Source of the DNA: Sphingobacteriales bacterium TSM_CSM
GTDB lineage: Bacteria > Bacteroidota > Bacteroidia > Chitinophagales > UBA2359
Reading direction: 5' to 3'
Length of the DNA stretch: 43,351 nt
NCBI GenBank assembly: GCA_002212725.1
Contig: MTCR01000075.1
Location: 1-43,351, forward strand
This document shows, one piece after another, positions 7,978-15,958 of this stretch; position 1 is the first letter of the stretch; the number at the start of each line of letters is the position of its first letter. The translations under genes were made by a program, and so were the position numbers. The notes beneath the pieces are model-generated. The model was not told where the DNA came from and ran no database searches. It saw only the letters and a program-made list of their open reading frames with translations.

Positions 7978-9870
7978 TTAAGATATGAATATTTCTTCTT
8001 TCGGGTAGCGGTAGAGGTCGGTTTTTTGCTTAGAGAGCGAGAGCAGGTTCATAAGCCCCATGAGCAAGCTAAGCATGCCTACCCGCCCCACAAACATGGT
8101 GGCGGTAAGTATGAGTTTGCTGGCTGCGGTAAGTTTGGCGGTAATGCCCAGGCTTAGCCCCACGGTGCCAAATGCCGAGAAGCACTCAAAGGCAATATTA
8201 ACCAGGTTTTCGTTGTTGTTTACGGTTAAAATGCTTTGATTGTCTTCTTCAAAAAAAGATACAAAGAAAACAGAAAGTCCAATGGTAATTAATGATAGCA
8301 CTATAATGGCAAACGAGCGGCGTACAGCCTCGCCCGGAATTTCTTTCCAGCCCAGTTCTATTTGCGGCTTGTTGTGCGCCACGCTTAAAAAATTAAGCGT
8401 ACCAATGGCAAAGGTAGTGGTTTTTATACCGCCGCCGGTAGAACCGGGCGAAGCGCCAATCCACATGAGCAGCAGGTAAATAAGAATGGTAGGCGAAGAA
8501 AGCAGCGCCATGTTTACCGTATTAAACCCTGCCGTGCGCGGCGTTACCGACCCAAATATAGAAGTTACCAATTTGCCCCACCATGTTGGGTGTTCGGTAA
8601 GGGTATGGTTATACTCAAAAATGGCATATACCACAGTGCCGGCAAGCAGCAGTACCAGAGTGGTGTACACTACTATTTTGGTGTTGAGCGATACCACCGG
8701 CCGGGTATAATGATAGCGTTCCGATTTTAAAATGCGGAATATTTTATCTTTAACAATATTTTTGATATAGGTGTAATAATCAAACAAGATAGAAAACCCA
8801 ATACCGCCCAATACAATAAGCATGGCAATGGTTAGGTGAATGTTGTAGTTATAGCGTATGGGCGTTTCGTATAAATTGCCCGAATAAGTAGAAAATCCGG
8901 CATTGCAAAAAGCCGATACCGAATGAAAAACAGCAAAGAAAAACCGTTCTGTAAGAGAAGGCATCAGGCTGCTGTCTATACTGCCAAAAATAAAAATGGC
9001 TCCTATGAGTTCAATACTAATGGTAACTAGTATAATTTTAATAAGGGTTTTAAACACATTGCCAATCTGCTCGGCATTAATCATGTCTTTTACCATCAAC
9101 TGGTTTTGAAACGACCCCGACCCCTTAAAAAACAAGGCAAAAAAATTGGTAAAGGTCATAACGCCCAAGCCGCCCACCTGTATGAGCATCATAATAATAA
9201 ACTGCCCGAAACGGGTATAGTCTTTGGCGGTATCTACCACTGTAAGCCCGGTAACACAAACGGCGCTGGTAGAGGTAAACAATGCATCAACAAAAGAAAT
9301 GCGCTGCCCGGTAGTACTCATTACCTCTGCCGTGGCGGTGGGCAGCATAAGCAGCAAAGCGCCAATAAAAATAATAAGGGCAAAACTCAACGAAAAAATA
9401 AGTGCAGGGTCGGATGCTACCAGATGTATGTTGGCCGTGCGGTTTGAAAACTCTTCAATAAATACGAAGGTAATGATAAGGTACACCAGCAGGTGTGTAA
9501 AAGTAGTGCCCGATGTAATATTGTACGTCATAAACCAGGAGGGCAGAAATAATGCCCCCAACAAAAAGAAAAAGGAAAGCAACAGCAACCCCAGTTGCCC
9601 CCAATCATTCTTTAAACTAAAGGTTTTTGAAACAAAGGTAAGCAGGTTGCGAAACAAAAAGGCAACAAAAAAAATGCTTACAAAAATTACATAGGCAGTA
9701 TAAAAATACGCATCGGTAAGTATTGTTTTGCGAAAACCAATGTCATACAACATCAGCAAAAGCGCAATAAGGCTAATCCAAAACAAAGTGGCATCAACCA
9801 GGCGGGTTATTATCCTTCTGAACTGGTGAAGCACCCTTTTGGCGCGTTCAATTAAAATACCCCACTCCAT
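7978..9870 (-). CDS. trkH: TrkH/KtrB-family potassium channel subunit
   Basis: This 630-residue inner-membrane protein is longer than typical KtrB (about 450) because of extra N-terminal membrane helices (residues about 20-130). The four pore-loop signatures of the SKT superfamily are visible in order: TSTSAVCVTGLTV, SAFCNAGFST, GASPGSTGGGIKTTT and SAFGTVGLSLG. The glycines of the K+ filter are retained, so the channel looks functional. It is the first gene of a pair with trkA at 7237-7923. A TACCTTTG promoter-like box lies 43 bases upstream of the ATG. Confidence 0.93.
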   Translation of the reverse strand: MEWGILIERAKRVLHQFRRIITRLVDATLFWISLIALLLMLYDIGFRKTILTDAYFYTAYVIFVSIFFVAFLFRNLLTFVSKTFSLKNDWGQLGLLLLSFFFLLGALFLPSWFMTYNITSGTTFTHLLVYLIITFVFIEEFSNRTANIHLVASDPALIFSLSFALIIFIGALLLMLPTATAEVMSTTGQRISFVDALFTSTSAVCVTGLTVVDTAKDYTRFGQFIIMMLIQVGGLGVMTFTNFFALFFKGSGSFQNQLMVKDMINAEQIGNVFKTLIKIILVTISIELIGAIFIFGSIDSSLMPSLTERFFFAVFHSVSAFCNAGFSTYSGNLYETPIRYNYNIHLTIAMLIVLGGIGFSILFDYYTYIKNIVKDKIFRILKSERYHYTRPVVSLNTKIVVYTTLVLLLAGTVVYAIFEYNHTLTEHPTWWGKLVTSIFGSVTPRTAGFNTVNMALLSSPTILIYLLLMWIGASPGSTGGGIKTTTFAIGTLNFLSVAHNKPQIELGWKEIPGEAVRRSFAIIVLSLITIGLSVFFVSFFEEDNQSILTVNNNENLVNIAFECFSAFGTVGLSLGITAKLTAASKLILTATMFVGRVGMLSLLMGLMNLLSLSKQKTDLYRYPKEEIFIS

Positions 9871-9912
9871 AGTGTACGGGGATTTAGGTAATTGCTGTTA
9901 AAAAAACGGCAA

Positions 9913-9920
9913 CAAAGGTA
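9913..9920 (-). promoter_or_regulatory. Candidate -7 box upstream of trkH
   Basis: TACCTTTG on the minus strand fits the Bacteroidota -7 consensus TAnnTTTG and would give a leader of about 35 bases. No good TTG -33 element is seen at the expected spacing, so this is weak. Confidence 0.25.
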
Positions 9921-9977
9921 TATATTCCTGCCCTATATTCTTGTTACATTCCGAAAATAATTTTCTGCCTTGTATGG

Positions 9978-10013
9978 CACACCCCGGTAATTCATGCAAA
10001 TTGCCGGGGTGTG
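9978..10013 (-). terminator. Terminator hairpin of the 440-residue amidohydrolase gene
   Basis: Fifteen-base arms (9978-9992, 9999-10013) pair with one G-U type mismatch around a 6-base loop. The hairpin starts 8 bases after the stop codon of the gene at 10022-11344. There is no long T tract, so it may act as an RNA 3'-end stabiliser. Confidence 0.6.
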
Positions 10014-10021
10014 GCACATTT

Positions 10022-11344
10022 TTAGTCTTTTTGGGGCATAAGGCCGTATTTACCCATAAATTTACGGTAAAGGGCTTTTTGTTTGTTGTCCAAATCAATT
10101 TGGCGGGCTTGTATAAAGGCATACTGCACGTTGCTGCTGCGCATGTCTAAAACATCGCCCTCTGTTACAATAAGGGTAGCATCTTTACCCTCTTCCAATG
10201 AGCCGGTGGTTTTGTCAATGCCTAAAATTCGGGCAGCGTTAAGGGTAATGGCTTGCAGCGCCTGTTCTCTGGTAAGCCCAAAGGCGGCGGCGGTGCCCGC
10301 CTGAAACGGCAGGTTGCGTTGTTGCCAGTAAGCATCAAAACCGGCGCCTACGGTAAGGCAGTATTGCACACCGGCATCTTGCAGCAGTTTGGGCAACTTA
10401 TAGGGCAGGTCGTAATCATCGTCGTCGCGGTTGGGCAGGTTGTGGGTTTGGTTAATAATAACAGATACGTTGTTTTCTTTCAGCAAGTCGGCGGCTTGCC
10501 AGGCATCGGCACCACCCGAAATAACCAATTGCAACCCGAATGTTTTGGCAAAATTTACTACATCTACAATTTCCTTTACGTAGTTTACATTTACATACAA
10601 TTTTTTTTGCCCAGAAAACAACCCGCACATGGCTTCCATTTTCAGGTTTTCTTCGGGGTGGTTGCCGGTTTGGCACCAGGCTTTTGCCTCGGTAAAAAAG
10701 GCTTTAACGGCATCTACCTGCTCGCCGTATTTTTCGTTCAGCTTTATGCCGCCCTGTTCGGCCCACCAGCCTTCGTAGGTAAACATTTGCGACCAGTTGA
10801 GCCAAATACCTTCATCGGTTTTATAGGCGGCGTCTTCCCAGTTCCAGGCATCAAACTGCACTACCGATGACTGACCGCTTATAATGCCGCCCTGTGGTGC
10901 TACCTGCGCCATTAATACCCCGTTTGACCTTAGTGTAGGTATCACTTCCGAATCGGTATTGTAGGCTATCAATGACCGTACATTGGGGTTTAGTTCGCCC
11001 ACTTCGTTGCGGTCTTGTGTGGCACGCACGGCGGCAATTTCGCTTAACCCTATGGCAGTGCCGGCAGAAATAAAACCGGGGTAAACGTGTTTGCCGCTTA
11101 TGTTAAATACTTCGGCGTCTTTGGTATCGGGTTTTACCGTTTGGGCGTTGCCAATAGCGGTAATTTTTCCTCCTTCCAGCACAATTATACTGTTTTCAAT
11201 TACCTTACCCGTGCCGGTATGGGCGGTGCCGCCGGTAAGCACTATTTTTTTGGTTTGCGCCGGTGTGGGTATGGGTACGGCAGGCGGCTGGGCATAAAGG
11301 CCGGCAACCATAAAAAACAAGAAAAATATATAACCTTTTTTCAT
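10022..11344 (-). CDS. Exported amidohydrolase-family protein lacking metal ligands (probable pseudoenzyme)
   Basis: This 440-residue protein has a signal peptide (MKKGYIFFLFFMVAGLYAQ) and an amidohydrolase-fold framework: IVLTGGTAHTGTGKVIENSIIVLEGGKITAIG at the start, and LNAARILGIDKTTGSLEEGKDATLIV at the end. Where active members have the metal-binding HxH after YPGFID, this protein has YPGFISAGTAIG (about 88-99). The later histidine strand reads LYVNVNY, and the usual Ser-Asp end reads VGAGFDAY. Catalysis by the usual binuclear or mononuclear metal centre therefore looks lost. It follows the larger amidohydrolase gene by about 90 bases on the same strand, suggesting a periplasmic pair in which this one has a structural or binding role. 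A role as an active enzyme with altered chemistry cannot be excluded. Confidence 0.8.
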   Translation of the reverse strand: MKKGYIFFLFFMVAGLYAQPPAVPIPTPAQTKKIVLTGGTAHTGTGKVIENSIIVLEGGKITAIGNAQTVKPDTKDAEVFNISGKHVYPGFISAGTAIGLSEIAAVRATQDRNEVGELNPNVRSLIAYNTDSEVIPTLRSNGVLMAQVAPQGGIISGQSSVVQFDAWNWEDAAYKTDEGIWLNWSQMFTYEGWWAEQGGIKLNEKYGEQVDAVKAFFTEAKAWCQTGNHPEENLKMEAMCGLFSGQKKLYVNVNYVKEIVDVVNFAKTFGLQLVISGGADAWQAADLLKENNVSVIINQTHNLPNRDDDDYDLPYKLPKLLQDAGVQYCLTVGAGFDAYWQQRNLPFQAGTAAAFGLTREQALQAITLNAARILGIDKTTGSLEEGKDATLIVTEGDVLDMRSSNVQYAFIQARQIDLDNKQKALYRKFMGKYGLMPQKD

Positions 11345-11435
11345 TTAGTTTGTTTTTAAAGTCTGTTAAATCAGGTGTTTACTTGCATTACAGCGGGTAC
11401 TGCCCGGTGTTAACATGCTTGCTATGCTGTTGGTT

Positions 11436-14400
11436 TTAATGCTCGTTTGCGTCTTCGTGGTAAAAGTCAATATACTCGCCATCGCCCAAATCGGTACAGT
11501 GGTAGAGGCGTCTTTTGGAGGGCATGGGCTTCTGCATGTCGCCGCCTTTGGCTTTTTCCGAGAGCATTTTTTGTATAAGGCGGTTGCGTTCTGCGTCAAT
11601 TTGGCTGCGCAGTTGCAGGTCTTGCTCCGCATCAAAGTATTTTACCCCGTCAACATAGGTTTGCACGGGCAGGGCGTAAATAGACAAGGGGTTGTCTGAC
11701 CACAGCACCACATCGGCATCTTTTCCTTTTTTAATGCTGCCCACATGGTTGTCAATATGCAGCATTTTGGCGGGGTTCAGGGTTACAAATTTCCAGGCAT
11801 CTTCTTCGCTTACGCCGCCGTATTTTACTGCTTTGGCGGCTTCCTGGTTCAGGCGGCGCGCCATTTCGGCATCATCAGAGTTAAAACCGGTGTTTACCCC
11901 CATGCTGTTCAGAATGGCGCCGTTGTAGGGTATGGCATCTTTCACTTCAAATTTATAAGCCCACCAATCAGAAAAGCTGGAAGCAGATACGCCATGGTTT
12001 TTCATTTTATCGGCTACTTTGTAGCCTTCCAGAATATGGGTAAAGGTATTTACTTTAAAACCAAACTGCTCTGCCACGCGCATAAGCATGGTAATTTCGG
12101 ATTGTACGTAGGAATGGCAGGTAATAAACCGTTTGCTTTCCAGAATTTCGAGCAGGGCGTCGAGTTCCAGGTCGCGCCTTACGGGTTTGCCCGATGCGCC
12201 TTTTTTACCGCCCGATGCCGTTTTAAGGGCGTTGCCGTACTCGCGGGCGCGGGTAAAGGCATCAACATACACCTGTTCTACACCCATGCGGCTTTGTGGA
12301 AATCGCGTAGTGTTAAAATCGCCCCAGTTGCTTTGTTTTACATTTTCGCCCAGGGCAAATTTTATAAAGCCGGGTGCGCCTTCCAGTTTAAGGGCATCGG
12401 GTGCAAGCCCCCAACGCAGTTTAATAACCGAAGACTGCCCGCCAATGGGGTTTGCCGAGCCGTGCAGTTGTTGTATGGTGGTTACGCCACCGGCAAGGTG
12501 ACGGTAAATATTAATATCTTCGGAGTTTACCACAGTGGCAATGCTTACCTCGGCGCTGCTGGCCTGTGTGCCTTCGTTTACCCCCTTGCTAATGGCAATG
12601 TGCGAGTGTTCGTCAATAATGCCGCAGGTAAGGTGTTTGCCCTTTGCATCAACGGTTTGTCCGTCTTTGGGTGCGGGCAGGTTTTTGCCAATGGCGGCAA
12701 TTTTGCCATTTTGTATCAGCACATCGGTATTTTGCAAAATACCTTCGGCTTCGTTGGTCCAAACGGTGGCGTTTTTAAACAGCACGGTTTGGTTTTGGGG
12801 CTTTTGGGTCCAGCCGTAAGCGGTAAAGGGGTAGGTAATGGTGCCAAGTTCTTCGGGTTTTTCGGCTTTGGGGGCATCTTTACCATCGTTATTGCCTGCT
12901 GCGGCATTGGTTTTTGATTTGTTATCCTTGTTATCGGGTTTGTTATCGTCTTTTTTCTCTTCGGGTTTGGTGCCTTCGTCTTTTTTGGGTGCATCGGCGG
13001 TGCGGGAGGCGGTAAATTCTATCCATTTGCCGTTGGCATCGGTTCCGCTGCCTTTCCACGATTTATTGGCTGTATTTACCCAACCACTCAGCCGTACTGT
13101 TCCTTTGCCCAATGTACTTTCATTGAGGCTGTCAACCACAAAACTGAGCGAAATGCCCAGGTTTTGCATTGAGTGTTTTACTTCAATTTTTTTGGTAGTA
13201 TCGGGCAGTAAAATGGTGGCTTTGGCTGCGCCGGGTTCGCCGCTTACCTCTATGTTATAGGCTACACTGCCCACATTAAGGGTGTAAATGCCGGTAATAT
13301 CGGTTACTTCCATAGATTTCAGCACATACCGGGCGCCTTTTACCCAATTTTCGTGCAGTTCGGCTTTTTCGTCAAAAACGGGTTTTGAGGTAATGATAAA
13401 GTTGGCCAGTTTGCCTTTTTCCAGGCTGCCGGTTTGGTTATACACGCCCAGCAGGTTGGCAGGCGTAAAGGTAAGGGCTTTAAGGGCTTCTTCGGGGGAA
13501 AGACCGCGTTTTATGGCTTTGCGCAGGTTTTTGGCAAATTGCCCCATGTCTTTTAGCCCGTAGGTAGTTAGGGCAATGGTAATGCCTGCCTTTGCAAGCA
13601 TTTGCGGGTTTGAGGGCGCAAGTTCCCAGTGTTTCATTTTAGAAAGCTCTACGTTCATGGCATCAAAGGGGTTTTCCACATCGTAGGCATCGGGGAAGTT
13701 GAGCGGCAAAATAAAACCGGCGCCGGTGGCTTTCAGTTCATCGGTGCGTTGGTATTCATTGCCCGAACCTTTCATAAGGTATTGCACCCCAAATTCATCG
13801 CCTATTTTATCGGCCCGAAGCGCTTCTAATTTGTCCGAAACTTCAAATACCTGGGGTAACCCCTGCAATTTGTTCCAGGCATCGAGCGAAATGTTGTATT
13901 CTTCTTCGCCGGGTTTTGTTTTGGCATACCATTGGGCATCATAATAAGTTTGGCGAAGCAGGGCAATTACACCCATTTGCGAACTTGGGTAATCTTGTGT
14001 GGAACTGCCTTTTGAAAAGGAATAGTTGGCCGATGCACGGTCTTTTACCACCAGTTCGTTTTCTTTACCCTCTTTAAGCAGCACCAATGTACCCGAACCG
14101 CGGGCAATGCCATCGGTTTGATGTGTAAGTACCATGCCAAAGCCAAGGTTGCGGTATTCTTTGGCGCGTTTATCGTCGGCGGTAAAATTTTCCGATGCGT
14201 TAAATTCGGGTTTTATGGCTTGGTTCCAGTTATAAGCCCCTTTTTTCTTGCTGTCGGTTTGCGGGGCGCCGTCAAAACCGCCTTCGCGTTTGGGCATATC
14301 GGGCATGCCGTAGTTGCTGTACAGGTCAATAAACGAAGGGTAAATGAATTTTCCCTTTGCCTCTATTACCACTGCCCCCTGTGGAATGGCAATGTTTGTG

Positions 14401-14615
14401 CCTACGGCTTCTATTATGCCTTTTCTGATGAGCAGGGTGGCGTTTTCGGTTTTTTGGTTGTACTGCGTGTAAACCGTAGCGCCGGTAATGGCATATAACC
14501 CTTCGCGCTCATCATGCACCCCGTTGTAGTTTTGGTTAAAGGTGGGTTGCGCCTGCAAAGGGTAAAGTACGGCAATGAGCAGTGCCGCACCAAGCAGGGT
14601 AAAAATTTTTTTCAT
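11436..14615 (-). CDS. Exported double amidohydrolase: degenerate N-half fused to intact C-half
   Basis: I start it at the ATG at 14615 because MKKIFTLLGAALLIAVLYP...LQAQ is a clear signal peptide. The longer frame upstream uses a TTG and only adds a polar tail. The protein is then 1059 residues. The N-terminal half (about 35-450) has amidohydrolase ends (TLLIRKGIIEAVG, TPANLLGVYNQTGSLEKGKLANFII), but its first metal site reads FIDLYSNYG and has no HxH. A lipocalin-like beta-rich stretch and a Lys/Asp/Asn-rich linker (about 545-600) follow. The C-terminal half keeps all expected ligands: H670 and H672 (DEHSH), H834 (TCHSY), H860 (FTHILEG) and D914 (FNSDDAE). The last 60 residues are a polar tail. 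The substrate is unknown; relatives cleave imidazolone, dipeptide or other amide bonds. It is probably periplasmic. Confidence 0.85.
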   Translation of the reverse strand: MKKIFTLLGAALLIAVLYPLQAQPTFNQNYNGVHDEREGLYAITGATVYTQYNQKTENATLLIRKGIIEAVGTNIAIPQGAVVIEAKGKFIYPSFIDLYSNYGMPDMPKREGGFDGAPQTDSKKKGAYNWNQAIKPEFNASENFTADDKRAKEYRNLGFGMVLTHQTDGIARGSGTLVLLKEGKENELVVKDRASANYSFSKGSSTQDYPSSQMGVIALLRQTYYDAQWYAKTKPGEEEYNISLDAWNKLQGLPQVFEVSDKLEALRADKIGDEFGVQYLMKGSGNEYQRTDELKATGAGFILPLNFPDAYDVENPFDAMNVELSKMKHWELAPSNPQMLAKAGITIALTTYGLKDMGQFAKNLRKAIKRGLSPEEALKALTFTPANLLGVYNQTGSLEKGKLANFIITSKPVFDEKAELHENWVKGARYVLKSMEVTDITGIYTLNVGSVAYNIEVSGEPGAAKATILLPDTTKKIEVKHSMQNLGISLSFVVDSLNESTLGKGTVRLSGWVNTANKSWKGSGTDANGKWIEFTASRTADAPKKDEGTKPEEKKDDNKPDNKDNKSKTNAAAGNNDGKDAPKAEKPEELGTITYPFTAYGWTQKPQNQTVLFKNATVWTNEAEGILQNTDVLIQNGKIAAIGKNLPAPKDGQTVDAKGKHLTCGIIDEHSHIAISKGVNEGTQASSAEVSIATVVNSEDINIYRHLAGGVTTIQQLHGSANPIGGQSSVIKLRWGLAPDALKLEGAPGFIKFALGENVKQSNWGDFNTTRFPQSRMGVEQVYVDAFTRAREYGNALKTASGGKKGASGKPVRRDLELDALLEILESKRFITCHSYVQSEITMLMRVAEQFGFKVNTFTHILEGYKVADKMKNHGVSASSFSDWWAYKFEVKDAIPYNGAILNSMGVNTGFNSDDAEMARRLNQEAAKAVKYGGVSEEDAWKFVTLNPAKMLHIDNHVGSIKKGKDADVVLWSDNPLSIYALPVQTYVDGVKYFDAEQDLQLRSQIDAERNRLIQKMLSEKAKGGDMQKPMPSKRRLYHCTDLGDGEYIDFYHEDANEH

Positions 14616-14811
14616 GCTATGTTCTTTTAAATGATGGTGTTTTGAAAGCAAGATTAAAAGCTGTTTGCTGTTTTTCTAAAAAATGCAGGATATTTACCAA
14701 AGGGTAAGCGGCAAAATGGCAGTTGCTGCCTGCTGACGCTGTTTTTTTTAGCGGTTCGCAAAAATACAGAATTAATCTGATGCAGGGTTTTTGAAGGCAC
14801 ATTAAATAAGC

Positions 14812-14855
14812 TAAACCGCCCGATTTAGTTTTTTTTAACCAAACCGGGCGGTTTA
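14812..14855 (-). terminator. Terminator-like hairpin downstream of the alcohol dehydrogenase gene
   Basis: Nineteen-base arms (14812-14830, 14837-14855) have two G-U type mismatches and a 6-base T/A loop. It begins 24 bases after the stop of the gene at 14880-15926. The 3' flank on the minus strand is AT-rich but without a clean T run. The rest of 14616-14879 holds no gene that I can support. Confidence 0.6.
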
Positions 14856-14879
14856 TGAACGCGGAATCTGTTGCGTTGC

Positions 14880-15926
14880 CTACGGCAGCAGCGCCGCCTT
14901 TATGCACCCGTCTTCCTTGGTATCGAAAATGCGGTATGCTTCGGCGCCTTGTTGCAGGGCAAAACGGTGGGTAATAATGGCGGTGGTGTTATAGGGCGAG
15001 GTAAAATAAGCCTCCAGCAGTTGCGGCATATATTGGCGGGCAGGCGCGCGGCCAATTTTAAAGGTAACATTTTTATCATACGCCTCAACGGGCGAAAAGG
15101 CAAAGGTTTCGGTAGTGTGTACGCCTACACTGCTGATGACGCCGCCGGGGCGCAGCAGTTGGTATGCCAGGCGCATGGCATTGGTGCTGCCTACGGCTTC
15201 CAATACAGCATCGGCGCCGCGGCCTTCTGAGGCTTCTTGCAATATTTCTGCCGGGTTTTGCAGGGCAGCGTTTACCGGGCTTGCTCCGTACTGTTGTGCC
15301 AGTTGCAGGCGTTGCGGTATGGTATCAATGGCAAATACCTGTTGTGCGCCTAATTCAAAGGCGGCAATTACTGCCATTAACCCCACCGGGCCGCAGCCTA
15401 CTACGGCATACACCCCGTTGGGCCGAATGCCGGCCTGAACGGCGCAGTAATAACCGGTAGCCCGCACATCGCCTACCAACAGGGCTGCTTCGGGCGGCAT
15501 GGCGGCATCAAAGGTAAGCAGGGTAGTATCGGCAAGGGGTACGCGCACGTATTGCGCCTGTGCGCCGTGCAGGCCATGGCCGTTTTGTACCCAGCCATAG
15601 AGTTGCCCTTGCGTACAGCGGCAGGTAAGCCCTATGCGGCAGTAATAGCACTGCCCGCAATTGGTGGTAAATGGGCTAACCACCCAATGGCCTGCTTTAA
15701 GGCGGCGTACTTGACTGCCTGTGTCCACTACTTGTCCGGCAAATTCGTGCCCCATAACAGTTCCGGCGTCCAAACCGGTTTCGCGTCCGTGGTAAACATG
15801 CAAATCGGAGCCACAAACAGCGCTTACGGCCACTTTTACAATGGCATCGGTTGGGTGCAATATTTTGGGGTCGGCAACACTGGTGTGCGCAATCTGGTGT
15901 ATGTTTTCAAAAACAAGGGCATTCAT
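14880..15926 (-). CDS. Zinc-dependent alcohol dehydrogenase (medium-chain family)
   Basis: This 348-residue cytoplasmic NAD(P)-dependent oxidoreductase belongs to the MDR superfamily. The catalytic zinc ligands are C38 (VCGSD), H60 and E61 (MGHE). The structural-zinc loop has C90, C93, C96 and C104 in CGQCYYCRIGLTCRC. The Rossmann motif VVGCGPVGLM lies at about 175, followed by an acidic strand end (FAID), which favours NAD+ over NADP+. Length and layout fit glutathione-independent formaldehyde or threonine dehydrogenase-like enzymes, but the substrate cannot be told from sequence alone. It is 32 bases downstream of the CHU_C gene on the same strand and may be co-transcribed with it. A terminator-like hairpin follows it. 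Confidence 0.9.
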   Translation of the reverse strand: MNALVFENIHQIAHTSVADPKILHPTDAIVKVAVSAVCGSDLHVYHGRETGLDAGTVMGHEFAGQVVDTGSQVRRLKAGHWVVSPFTTNCGQCYYCRIGLTCRCTQGQLYGWVQNGHGLHGAQAQYVRVPLADTTLLTFDAAMPPEAALLVGDVRATGYYCAVQAGIRPNGVYAVVGCGPVGLMAVIAAFELGAQQVFAIDTIPQRLQLAQQYGASPVNAALQNPAEILQEASEGRGADAVLEAVGSTNAMRLAYQLLRPGGVISSVGVHTTETFAFSPVEAYDKNVTFKIGRAPARQYMPQLLEAYFTSPYNTTAIITHRFALQQGAEAYRIFDTKEDGCIKAALLP

Positions 15927-15958
15927 GGCGGCAAGATTTACAAAACCTGTATGCGCTG

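Noticed and set aside
11745..12917. 390-codon open frame on the plus strand
   Set aside because: It lies entirely antisense to the amidohydrolase fusion; its product shows no family pattern, and long antisense frames are expected from the codon use here.
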